Assembly (NCBI GenBank): GCA_005223045.1
Contig: NJBM01000017.1
Location: forward strand, 53,949-117,948
Length of the DNA stretch: 64,000 nucleotides
Direction: 5' to 3'
Origin: Planctomycetes bacterium B3_Pla
Lineage (GTDB): Bacteria > Planctomycetota > Phycisphaerae > Sedimentisphaerales > Anaerobacaceae
Numbering within the stretch: the first letter of the stretch is position 1; every line of letters begins with the position of its first letter. The notes under the pieces are model-generated. The model saw nothing but the letters and a program-made list of their open reading frames with translations, was not told the DNA's origin and searched no databases. The translations under genes were made by a program, and so were the position numbers. This document shows, one piece after another, positions 1-8,200 of this stretch.

Positions 1-277
1 ATGTTGAAGATCGGAAATGGGATTGAGATAATGCCTGAGAGATATGAACAAGCCGGGCCGTTGTGCAAGTTCGGACCCGGCGGGGATTTCATCGTTGCCT
101 GGGAGCCGGAGCCGTCAGGCCCTTCACAATTGCCAAATCGTCCTTTGAGGCTGCTGGCCGCGACGCTTGAGGCCGCGGCGGTTGCACTTGGCTTGAAGCG
201 TGCAGATCTTTGTGCGCCGTCAGGCAGCGCCTTTTGTTCCAATGAACTTACAGTCTTTGACCGGGAGAAAATAAAGA
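1..277. other. Window edge and lexA leader, no assignable gene
   Basis: A plus-strand reading frame is open from base 1 and runs on into lexA in another frame up to 528. Its first 95 or so codons read plausibly as protein, but I recognise no family, and everything after 278 is a shadow of lexA. It may be the tail of an upstream gene or chance. The stretch must hold the lexA promoter; a Shine-Dalgarno GGGAG lies at 263-267. Confidence 0.3.
236..247. promoter_or_regulatory. Possible LexA operator (GTTC-N4-GAAC)
   Basis: GTTCCAATGAAC is an inverted repeat of two 4-base arms, about 30 bases before the lexA start codon. LexA proteins are normally autoregulated from such a position. The arms resemble the GTTC/GAAC half-sites of several phyla, but the box of this lineage is unknown to me, and an 8-base match can arise by chance. 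Confidence 0.25.
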
Positions 278-940
278 ATGCGGCTCAAAACATTAGAACC
301 AACAACACAGCTTACCCCGCGCCAGTTGCAGCTATTAAGAATGATCGCGTGTTTTCAGCAGAACCGATGCTATTCTCCGACCTTGGCGGAAATGGCGTCC
401 GAGCTAAACATAAGCCGAAGCACCGTATTCGAGCATATCACCGAACTGCGAAAAAAGGATCTGCTCTCGGATTCGCCGAACAAGGCTCGCTCTTTGAAAG
501 TCAGTTCAAAAGCGCAAGAACTGCTTAGCGACCTTGCAGATCGTGATTTGAATTCCTATCCAGTTGAGCCAACGGGAATACCACTGTCCGGCAGCGTTGC
601 CGCGGGTGTTCCTGTGGAAGCTGTTGAGAACGCCGAGTCTCTGTCGCTGAGTTCCTGTTTCGGGACCGGCGGTGACATATTCGCCCTCGAGGTAAAGGGC
701 GACAGCATGATCGACGAGGATATCCACGAGGGTGATTACGTGATTTGCCGTCGAAGCAGTGTTGCTAACAACGGCCAATTGGTAGTCGCCATCGTGGATA
801 ACGAGAATGCGACGATAAAAAGATTCTACAAAGAGAAGAATCAGGCCCGGCTGCAACCCGCCAACGATGACTACGAGCCGATCTACTCCGACAACTGCCG
901 AATCGAAGCCGTCGTCATAGGACTGGTGAGAAAACTCTAA
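278..940 (+). CDS. lexA: LexA repressor, SOS response regulator
   Basis: This is a 220-residue LexA. It represses DNA-repair genes and is inactivated by RecA-stimulated self-cleavage. The N-terminal winged helix-turn-helix spans about residues 11-75 (LTPRQLQLL, then SPTLAEMASELNISRSTVFEHI). The C-terminal S24 peptidase domain starts near 100. The scissile Ala-Gly bond is seen at A109-G110 (SGSVAAGVP), the nucleophile is S143 in GDSMIDE and the general base is K181 in ATIKRF, in the same order and spacing as E. coli A84-G85, S119 and K156. The chosen ATG has GGGAG ten bases upstream. It converges with the GH51 gene, 24 bases apart. All catalytic residues are present, so it should be functional. 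Confidence 0.95.
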   Translation: MRLKTLEPTTQLTPRQLQLLRMIACFQQNRCYSPTLAEMASELNISRSTVFEHITELRKKDLLSDSPNKARSLKVSSKAQELLSDLADRDLNSYPVEPTGIPLSGSVAAGVPVEAVENAESLSLSSCFGTGGDIFALEVKGDSMIDEDIHEGDYVICRRSSVANNGQLVVAIVDNENATIKRFYKEKNQARLQPANDDYEPIYSDNCRIEAVVIGLVRKL

Positions 941-964
941 TCCGTGCGCATCCGCCGCCCTCGT

Positions 965-2689
965 TCATTTCCGCGTGAACTCGATGCACGAAACCGACCT
1001 TTGCGGCAATGTTACCTTCAACTGTAGGGTGGGGCTGGCCCCACCAACGTTGATCGGTGGGCTAAAGCCCACCCTACGCTGACTTATCCGGCCGATTTGT
1101 CTGGGTTCGCCTGGCTTGGGTGCGTCGTTGAGGCGACCTTCCAGAACGTGATGTACAGCGCTGTCCTCAAGGCTGTCGAATGCAGATACATCAACTGTAA
1201 CGTTTAGCGATTTTTCAAAACTGCGGTTGATGGCGTGGAAATAGATGCGTTTTTCGTCGGCCGTAGCTAATGCGTCGATGTAAGCGACCTTCACATTTGG
1301 CCTGATACCACCCATCTGGTAAGGTTGTTCGTATGTCGGCACGTTGCTGCTGTCAAGGGCGAGCAGTTTGTTGCCGTGATGGTTTGAGTAGAACATGGTC
1401 ATCTGGCCGGTCGGCATGTAGTGGGGTGGAGTCTTGCCTTTGGCATCGGCCCAGATGGCGTGAATGCCCCATGAGTTGCCTACGAGCATTGATTGGCAGC
1501 CTATTTCAATCACGTCCGCCGCTCTCATAAAAGCGTGCAGATAGCCGGCTGCGCCGAGGCCCTTGGCATAACTCGAACTAAGCGCCGACTGCGAACCGGA
1601 AAGCCTCCACCAGCCGTTCCAGTTCCATTCGGTGACGCCCACCTTGTAGCCGTTTCGTCGCGCTGCTTGTATGCCGGAGTGGTTGAGTATAGATCGACCT
1701 TCCTCATCGAACCGCGTTACAGCCATCCAGGCGTTCCATATATCTTCTGCGGGAATCTCATGTGCCGGAACTTGCCTGCCGTTCTTGAGCACTTTCGTAA
1801 TGTTCCACGGCGAATAGAAATGCGTCGCAAAATATGAGATTTTATCGCCCAGTTGTTTGTGCACCTGATCGACAATGCCTGACATGTCGCCGTTCTGGGC
1901 GTCAACGATGATTTCGATGGACGGGTCCACCGACCGCATCGCTTCAATATACGCGGCCAGACATTTGGCGTAAAACCGGGGCGCGGCATCCGACTCCATT
2001 TTCCTCAACTGCTTTACGAACGCCCAGGTTTCGTTTCCGATTTGGAAATATTTCACCTTGTAAGGTCTGGCTCGACCGTTCTTTGCCCTCAGTGAAGGCC
2101 AGTCATACATTCGGCCCGGTAGCTTCGCTCCAACCGGCGCATTACAGTAGGCAACCAGTGCCGCCGCGTGGTCGGCCGCCTCTTTCAGCGACTTTTTCCT
2201 GAGCAGGCCGTCTCGGAAATTCACAACAACTATGGCCTCTGCGCCAAGATGCTCGCAAAGCTCAAGGAACTCGTCATAGCCGAAATTGTTTGTTACTTTG
2301 TGTCCCTTGTGTCCAGTGCTGACGGGTCTCTGAGCCGCCCGGCCCGGCACGTTATCGACCATGTCGCGCCAATCCATGAAATCCACATCGGTCCCGCCGG
2401 GGAACCTGATAATCGGTATTTCCATTTCCTCCAACATCTTCAGCACGCCGGGCTGGAGTTTCCGCGTCCCTGGAACCAATCCGCCCTCGACGCCGATCTC
2501 GCCCCAGCTTGGCCTCTCCATAAACTGGCCGAATATGCGCGGATCGATTCTGTGAATGACCTCCTTCTTAATGCTGAAAGAAGCGTCAACCGCCCCGGCA
2601 GTGACAATAGCCACCTGTCCAAAACAGAAAACGAGACATACGGCAGCAAAAACAGTTGGGTAAAATTTGATTCTGTGAGTTAGCAACAT
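965..2689 (-). CDS. Secreted GH51-type alpha-L-arabinofuranosidase
   Basis: A 574-residue exported glycoside hydrolase of clan A, closest to family GH51, which releases terminal alpha-L-arabinofuranose from hemicellulose and pectin side chains. Residues 1-32 form a signal peptide. The TIM barrel follows, with the acid/base glutamate E220 in QIGNETW and the nucleophile E354 in GVTEWNWNGWW, the two signature strands of the family. A C-terminal beta domain covers about 440-574. The ATG at 2689 has GGAG eight bases upstream. Odd: residues about 538-556 (VGFSPPINVGGASPTL) are encoded by a complete palindromic dispersed repeat (1024-1077), so the last 35 residues are partly repeat-derived. Exact substrate is inferred from family only; other furanosidase or endoglucanase activities occur in GH51. 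Confidence 0.85.
   Translation of the reverse strand: MLLTHRIKFYPTVFAAVCLVFCFGQVAIVTAGAVDASFSIKKEVIHRIDPRIFGQFMERPSWGEIGVEGGLVPGTRKLQPGVLKMLEEMEIPIIRFPGGTDVDFMDWRDMVDNVPGRAAQRPVSTGHKGHKVTNNFGYDEFLELCEHLGAEAIVVVNFRDGLLRKKSLKEAADHAAALVAYCNAPVGAKLPGRMYDWPSLRAKNGRARPYKVKYFQIGNETWAFVKQLRKMESDAAPRFYAKCLAAYIEAMRSVDPSIEIIVDAQNGDMSGIVDQVHKQLGDKISYFATHFYSPWNITKVLKNGRQVPAHEIPAEDIWNAWMAVTRFDEEGRSILNHSGIQAARRNGYKVGVTEWNWNGWWRLSGSQSALSSSYAKGLGAAGYLHAFMRAADVIEIGCQSMLVGNSWGIHAIWADAKGKTPPHYMPTGQMTMFYSNHHGNKLLALDSSNVPTYEQPYQMGGIRPNVKVAYIDALATADEKRIYFHAINRSFEKSLNVTVDVSAFDSLEDSAVHHVLEGRLNDAPKPGEPRQIGRISQRRVGFSPPINVGGASPTLQLKVTLPQRSVSCIEFTRK
1024..1077. repeat. Palindromic GTAGGGTGGG repeat inside the GH51 gene
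   Basis: Two 22-23-base hairpins stand head to head. The left arm reads GTAGGGTGGGGCTGGCCCC and so on, then about nine bases, then the arm ending GCTAAAGCCCACCCTAC. The outer ends are complementary, as in BIME/REP pairs. The same element recurs at 12022-12090 and 51531-51588. Its 54 bases, a multiple of three, are read without a stop. Confidence 0.85.
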
Positions 2690-2719
2690 GACATTCGCTC
2701 CAATTTCACAGTGGTGGTT

Positions 2720-2754
2720 TTTTCATTCTCAATTCTAAATTCTAAATTCTAAAC
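2720..2754. repeat. AT-rich heptamer repeat (TTCTAAA)
   Basis: Three direct copies of ATTCTAA lie between the GH51 and phosphoesterase genes, both on the minus strand. The repeat runs into the phosphoesterase frame and supplies its stop codon and its last residues (EFRI). Related AT-rich heptamers occur at several other gene ends of this window. Confidence 0.7.
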
Positions 2755-3700
2755 TCCCCGCAAGCTGCTTGCTAACGGCCCTTCGATATCCGGTGATAGT
2801 GATATTGCCGTCCGGACGGACTTCGGCGATTGCATAGGAGTTATTTTCAGGGCCGGCGCCTTCGACCAGGGCCTTCAACGTGTAGTAGTGAATTCCCGCT
2901 GTATTGCTGTAGCTGCCGGTATGGTGATGGCCCTGGAAGACGGCAAGCACTTTGCCCGAGGCTTCCAGAATCTGCCGCACGTCGGGTGCATTTTTCACAT
3001 AGACCGATCCGGTCCCGTCGAGTAGCTGGTGCGTGAAAGCGACGACTGGATTATGTGCTGCAGCGAGGTCTTTCTTGAGCCAGCGCAGCTCCCTGGGAGA
3101 GATATTTGCATCGGTCCAGTCAAAATTGCCGTGATCGTAGTTATCACCATCGGCCTTGTAGTTGGCGTCGAGCACAACGCAGTGCAGGCCGTTCACGTCG
3201 AACGAGTAGTAGCTCTTGCCGGAGTCTATGTTAGTGTTGTCCACCCGGCCTAAAAACTGCGCTTTCGAGATGCTGTCGAGGTCGTGGTTGCCGAGAACAT
3301 GATAGGTCGGGCCATTAAAGTCTTGGAATACTTTCTCGGCGGCATGAAGATATGACAGGGTCCTCTGCTCGACGGGCGGTCTGTCCTGGTCCTTGAAATC
3401 ACCGAGTTCGATGAGAAAGTCCACCTTCTCGGCGTTCATTAGTTCAACACATTCGGCAAGCTTTACGAGAGACTCGCGATAGAATCGCGTGCCCGCGGCG
3501 TCGGCATTGGCGTAATGGCAATCCGTAACGATGCCGAAACGTACAGCGTCGTGCCTTCCGCGCGAGGCGCCCCAGTTCGCACAGGAAAGGGGCAGGCAAG
3601 CCAGAGAAGCCGCAGAAGATTTCAAAAATACCCGGCGAGAAATTACCCAATCATGCTTTGCCGCCGGACGGCAGCCATTTCTCGAAACAGTCTTGTTCAT
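2735..3700 (-). CDS. Tat-exported calcineurin-like metallophosphoesterase
   Basis: A 321-residue secreted metallophosphoesterase. A Tat signal is seen at residues 21-40 (SRRVFLKSSAASLACLPLSC). The metal-binding motifs follow in the usual order: D60-x-H62 in TDCHYA, D101 in LGDFKD, N138-H139-D140 in LGNHD, then a THQ histidine and GHHH in VFQGHHHTG. The fold would hold two metal ions and cleave phosphomonoesters or diesters outside the cytoplasm; the substrate cannot be told. An in-frame codon at 3724 exists, but the ATG at 3700 has GGAG at the right distance and I prefer it. Its 3' end lies in a heptamer repeat. It sits 45 bases upstream of the GH51 gene on the same strand, so the two may be cotranscribed. 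Confidence 0.85.
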   Translation of the reverse strand: MNKTVSRNGCRPAAKHDWVISRRVFLKSSAASLACLPLSCANWGASRGRHDAVRFGIVTDCHYANADAAGTRFYRESLVKLAECVELMNAEKVDFLIELGDFKDQDRPPVEQRTLSYLHAAEKVFQDFNGPTYHVLGNHDLDSISKAQFLGRVDNTNIDSGKSYYSFDVNGLHCVVLDANYKADGDNYDHGNFDWTDANISPRELRWLKKDLAAAHNPVVAFTHQLLDGTGSVYVKNAPDVRQILEASGKVLAVFQGHHHTGSYSNTAGIHYYTLKALVEGAGPENNSYAIAEVRPDGNITITGYRRAVSKQLAGSLEFRI

Positions 3701-3876
3701 CGCGTTGTCTCCGTGAAGGACCATTTAAATCGAATTCTCATTTTAACGAGTTGGCTCGTCAAATAAAGCAAATTGCTGTATCCATAAACGTAATATGATA
3801 TATTGCTCAAAGGCAAAGCTCAGAAATGTTGCTGGGCACAAATGATCCGGAAGCGGTGTTTTGAGGAGTGAGCAGA

Positions 3877-5214
3877 ATGTTAGACCGATGTTTGTTATTG
3901 TTTCTTGTCTTTTGTTGTGTGCTGTCGTCATCCTTCAAAGGGGCTGCAGCCGGGGAAAAGGAGATGCGCAAAGTTCCCGTGGCGAATGGTCTGGCCTCGC
4001 ATCCGGTGAACGGCGGTCGGTGCCTGATCTCGGATGGCCGGTACCAGTACATCGCTTTCTATGACGGCGATCATCGGATGACTATAGGGAAACGAAAGCT
4101 GAGCGAGACACAATGGGATTTCGCCAGGCTGCCGGAAAGAGTCGGATGGGACACGCACAACAGAATTGTATTGTTTCAGGACCGAAAGGGATATCTCCAC
4201 GTCACAGGCAATATGCACTGCGCGCCGCTGCGCTATTACCGAACCAGGGCCCCCGGCGACATTCACACGTTCGAGGCGATTCATACATGGACCGGCGATT
4301 ACGAGAACAGAGTCACGTACCCGACCGTGTTCAAACTTCGCGACGGCTCGATCTACATGATGTACCGGCACGGCGGAAGCGGAAACGGGATGCGAATCTT
4401 AGTACGCTATGACGAGCAGACACAACAATGGACAAAGACCGTGCCGGTTCTGACCAACGGTCGGGACCGCAATCCGACATGCAATGCCTATCCGCTCGGC
4501 ATCTTGGAAGACGGCAGCGGCGTTTGGCACATCGCCTGGTGCTGGCGCGAGACTCCGGATGTCGTAACTAACTTTGATATTTGCTATGCGAAAAGCCTCG
4601 ACCGCGGGGCTTCGTGGAAAGGTTGGGACGGGACGGATCTGAATCTGCCGATAACGCCGGAGAATGCCCACGTGGTCGAGCGAATCGCCCAGAAGAGCGG
4701 ACTGATGAACGGCGGCAACTTCATCGTTGACGGCGAAGGACGGCCCTATATCGGCTATACTCGCTTCGATAAGGACGGTTACAACCAGCTTTATGTCGCC
4801 ACACCGGTGGACGGCAAATGGAAAGTCGTCCAGTTGACCGACTGGGAACATCGCTTCTACTTCGAGGGTCGCGGCACGATTCCCGAGAGCCCTCCTACAC
4901 CCAGAATCTCGATCACAGCGGATCAGAGGATTCTTGTTTCTTACAGTAATCGCTATGCAGGTGTCCCCAAGGGACAGTTGGTTCTGACCAGAGACCAATT
5001 ATTGACAGGCAAACCGGGTCGGCACCGCGCTGAGCGAGCGGTTGACAACACTCCCAATATCCGTAACATCCGTGCTGTCAACCACGGGCCATTGCCGCCG
5101 GGCGTCACACATTATATGCAGCAGCAAACAGACTCGCCCAACCGCGATCGCAAGCCGCAAGATGCACGAGAGCCAACTATGATTTACGTGGTTGAGGTGA
5201 AGAACAAAGGATGA
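3877..5214 (+). CDS. Secreted BNR_4 seven-blade propeller protein, possible polysaccharide lyase
   Basis: A 445-residue exported protein with a signal peptide (MLDRCLLLFLVFCCVLSSSF, cut near AAAG). The body matches the BNR repeat-containing family (Pfam BNR_4) by characteristic stretches such as YIAFYDGDHRMTIG, NRVTYPTVFKLRDGSIYMMYRHGGSG and DICYAKSLDRGASWKGWDG. Ulvan lyases of PL24 and PL25 have this propeller fold, and BNR_4 genes often lie among sulfatases, so a lyase acting on a sulfated uronic-acid polymer is reasonable; a neuraminidase-like or purely binding role is not excluded. The ATG at 3877 has GAGGAG eight bases upstream, better than the in-frame GTG at 3868 that overlaps that site. 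It diverges from the metallophosphoesterase. Confidence 0.75.
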   Translation: MLDRCLLLFLVFCCVLSSSFKGAAAGEKEMRKVPVANGLASHPVNGGRCLISDGRYQYIAFYDGDHRMTIGKRKLSETQWDFARLPERVGWDTHNRIVLFQDRKGYLHVTGNMHCAPLRYYRTRAPGDIHTFEAIHTWTGDYENRVTYPTVFKLRDGSIYMMYRHGGSGNGMRILVRYDEQTQQWTKTVPVLTNGRDRNPTCNAYPLGILEDGSGVWHIAWCWRETPDVVTNFDICYAKSLDRGASWKGWDGTDLNLPITPENAHVVERIAQKSGLMNGGNFIVDGEGRPYIGYTRFDKDGYNQLYVATPVDGKWKVVQLTDWEHRFYFEGRGTIPESPPTPRISITADQRILVSYSNRYAGVPKGQLVLTRDQLLTGKPGRHRAERAVDNTPNIRNIRAVNHGPLPPGVTHYMQQQTDSPNRDRKPQDAREPTMIYVVEVKNKG

Positions 5215-5230
5215 AAGGCTGTGCCGGACA

Positions 5231-5294
5231 AGAATGCAAAATTGTTGAGGTCGTCCCGGCACGGCGGGACTCCACAGTTTTGATATTTGATCTT
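5231..5294. repeat. AT-heptamer arms around a GC-rich hairpin
   Basis: Between two convergent genes. Left arm AATGCAAAATTGTTGA, core hairpin GTCCCG(5253-5258)/CGGGAC(5265-5270), right arm GTTTTGATATTTGATCTT. The same three-part layout is seen at 56803-56923 and 61578-61678. The core may act as a terminator for either gene. Confidence 0.65.
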
Positions 5295-8200
5295 AATGCC
5301 GGCCTTCGGCGATGATCTCGATTCCACAGAGCATGGGGCCGGCTTTCCCTGCGGCTGTCGGTGTAAGGGCGACCATTAGGTCGTCTTTCACTTCAATTCC
5401 CTTGAATTCCTTCACCACGAGTCGATTTGTGCCGCCCGCTTGCTTTACGACGTCGAAATTCTCCATGACCTGTCTGCCCTGAAGTGAGACATTGAAAAGA
5501 CGTTGGCTGATCTCGTATCCTTCGGTCTCAGCAAAGTACAAGCGCACAGTATAGGGCCGAGGCTGCTCGAAAGCTCCCTTGATCCGGTCTTCGGACCAGA
5601 CGGGGGTTTTGCCGATGTGCTTATCGAATGCTTCGACTCTTGACGAATTCGCGCCTGGTTGGATAAACATGCGGACAGAGACTTCCCTGATCCCTGTCAC
5701 ACCCGAGGCGGCTATCCAGTTGTGCTTGCCTTCGATCCGCGAGCTGTGCCGGCGGAACCACTGGGGATTTTCATATTTTGCTCGAACGGGGATGTCCGGC
5801 GACGGCCCGCCGACACTTGGGAATTCGAGCCATAGCGTGCCGTCTTCGGTATAGCGGTTGCCCGGAGCGCCGAAGTTGATCCCTACCTGCCTGACGGGCA
5901 TGGGCTTGCTCGGAGACTGGTAATAGTCAAAAGTCCAGTATGCCACCTCCGGCGTATGGACTAGGGCGAGTGATGCCTGGTTCTGGTAGCTGCACGTGCA
6001 TGTCCGCGTATAGTCCGGGGCGTTCAGCACGCCGTTGGCTACTATCAGATTCGACGTGCAGCCGGACTTGAACCCGCCGATGCTGGCCGTACCTTGGGCC
6101 TTGGTCAAGTCCACAAACGCCCCAGAGGCCGAGCGAAACGTCAGCAGGTTCTCACTCGCTACCGCCGTGTTGCAACCCTTGAAGCGGACCCAGGTCCAGG
6201 GAATCGTTTCGCCGGTCATTGGATGTCGGCGCATTACGTACTCGCCTGTAAGCAGGTCGAAAACTTTCGCCTCATCGGTCGCCGAACCGCTGCCGCCGCC
6301 GGTTTGCGTTACGATCCGGTCGTGATAGATAATCGGGGGGCCTTTGTAACTGTCGTTGGTCTTCCAGAGCACCTTGCCGTCCGCTGCTCTGTAGGCGACC
6401 ATGCCTCTGTCCACTTCATCTCTGGCTCTGTCGCCGGACCGGCTGCCCGCCTGGAGCAGGACGTTGTGTTCGGTCGAATAAGCGAGCCATGTGCCGAAGA
6501 TGTCCTCATCAGCTTTCCACAAGAGTTCGCCTGTCCGTGCATCTAAAGCGTACAGGGTGCGTTCCTTCGACAAGTCGAGCCCCCGGCGTTTGAGGTAGGC
6601 GAGCTTGTATTCGGTCATCCCGTCGATGCAGAAGACTTTGTCGGCTGCCACCGCGATGGCGTTGTGCCGGAAGGAGTATTTCGCCCGGCGCTTCCAGAGC
6701 ACCTGGCCGCTGCGGCGGTCCATAGCGACGAGTATTTTGCTGCCGGAAGCATAGTCTGCATTGACCGTTATCCCGGAGATATTGTGCAGACCGGCAGATT
6801 CGGTGTTCCTGTGCACTCCAGGTTTCCCATTCCGGAGGACGACCAGATAAGGATTGAGGGTAAAACCGCTGCTGTCAACTTTCCGATTATGCCCTTCGAT
6901 GGTCAGCACATTTGTTCCCTCACGCAAAAGACTGCTGTGGTTGTCGATCTTGAAATACTCCCAGCCTTTATGTTCATGTTCTTCTATATCCGAAGCCCTG
7001 GCTCCGCTGCCATTAACGACGCCCACACGGAGAACCTCATCCCCGTTGAGGTAGGCGATAAAGCTGTCGTCGTATTTGACGACTAATCCCAATTCACCGA
7101 TACTGTCCGGCTCGACTATGTCGAACGACTTGCGCAGATACACGGCCGTGTAACGGCCCTTCATGTCCTTGAGCACCGTCTTGTTGTCATTGTAATTGTA
7201 GCCGAAACCTGCTGCGGCATTTTTCCATGCCCCGGCGTTGAAATCCGGTTGGTTCCATCCACTGTTCGGATGACTACCGGCCAGATATTGCCAATCGGTG
7301 TTCCTGTCGATGACAGGTCGTGTGTTCTCTGGAAGCCGTCCGGGTCTGTCTTTTAGCGGAATGCTGAGCGGCGAAGCGGTTGCCAGCAGCAGATCTTCCC
7401 GGACTGCCAGCGCCCCCCATCGAGGTCTGTCCTGGCCCGGCATCGAGAATTCCTTCGCGGTCGCGCCCGTGGCCGGGTCGAGCACATGGATCTTGTCCCC
7501 ATGGACAACATACACGGCGTCCAAAACAGAGACGTAGTTGCTGCCAATCTCGTTAGCGCCCGGCTGGTGGCCGGTGTAGTCGTAAAACTTGCCGAGGTCC
7601 TGGAAATCTCTTTCCCACAGCAACCGGCCGGTGTAAACGTCGACAGCCCGGAAGAGATTGCGTCCTTCTATGAAAAGCCTGCCGCCGACCACGTGCGGCG
7701 ATGGCCCGTGCCCGTGACGCGGCAGAATATTGTCATTTGCCGGGCCGCCGAACCACAGAAGGCCCAGCGGAGCCTTGACCAGCCTGTCTGCGGACATGAC
7801 GGTATTGGTCGAATCGCCGTACTGATGGGTCCAGTCCGCCGAGCCGGGCAGCGGACCTTCTCGGGTCAGCATGACAGACCTCTTTGAACTTGAGACCACA
7901 CAGCCGGAGAACTTCAACTCATTTGCTCGCTTGAGAACAGTATCCCGTCTCTTCCTCGGCCCCAAGACGCAGGCTGTACCGCCATAAGGGCGCAGCGAAT
8001 GAAAGACTCGCTCAAGGAAAGTATCGTTCTTCTCGAAGTCCGCAGTTTTCAGGTCTTGGGCTATGATCAGATTAGCCATATAAGGAGGCAGTCGCATCGT
8101 CGTTATCTCGCCGACGTGGACGGCGGCGCGAATCCCGTACAGACTTGCCTCGTCAAGTCTCCGGCGCATTGCCGCGACTTTTTCAGCGTCCGGATCAAGA

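Noticed and set aside
278..528. Continuation of the edge reading frame from base 1 through lexA
   Set aside because: The overlapping part is out of frame with an intact LexA carrying all catalytic residues, so it is a shadow.
1024..1077. Reading the palindromic repeat as an intrinsic terminator or as a CRISPR repeat
   Set aside because: It lies inside a coding frame, has no T tract, and the three copies are kilobases apart without spacers.
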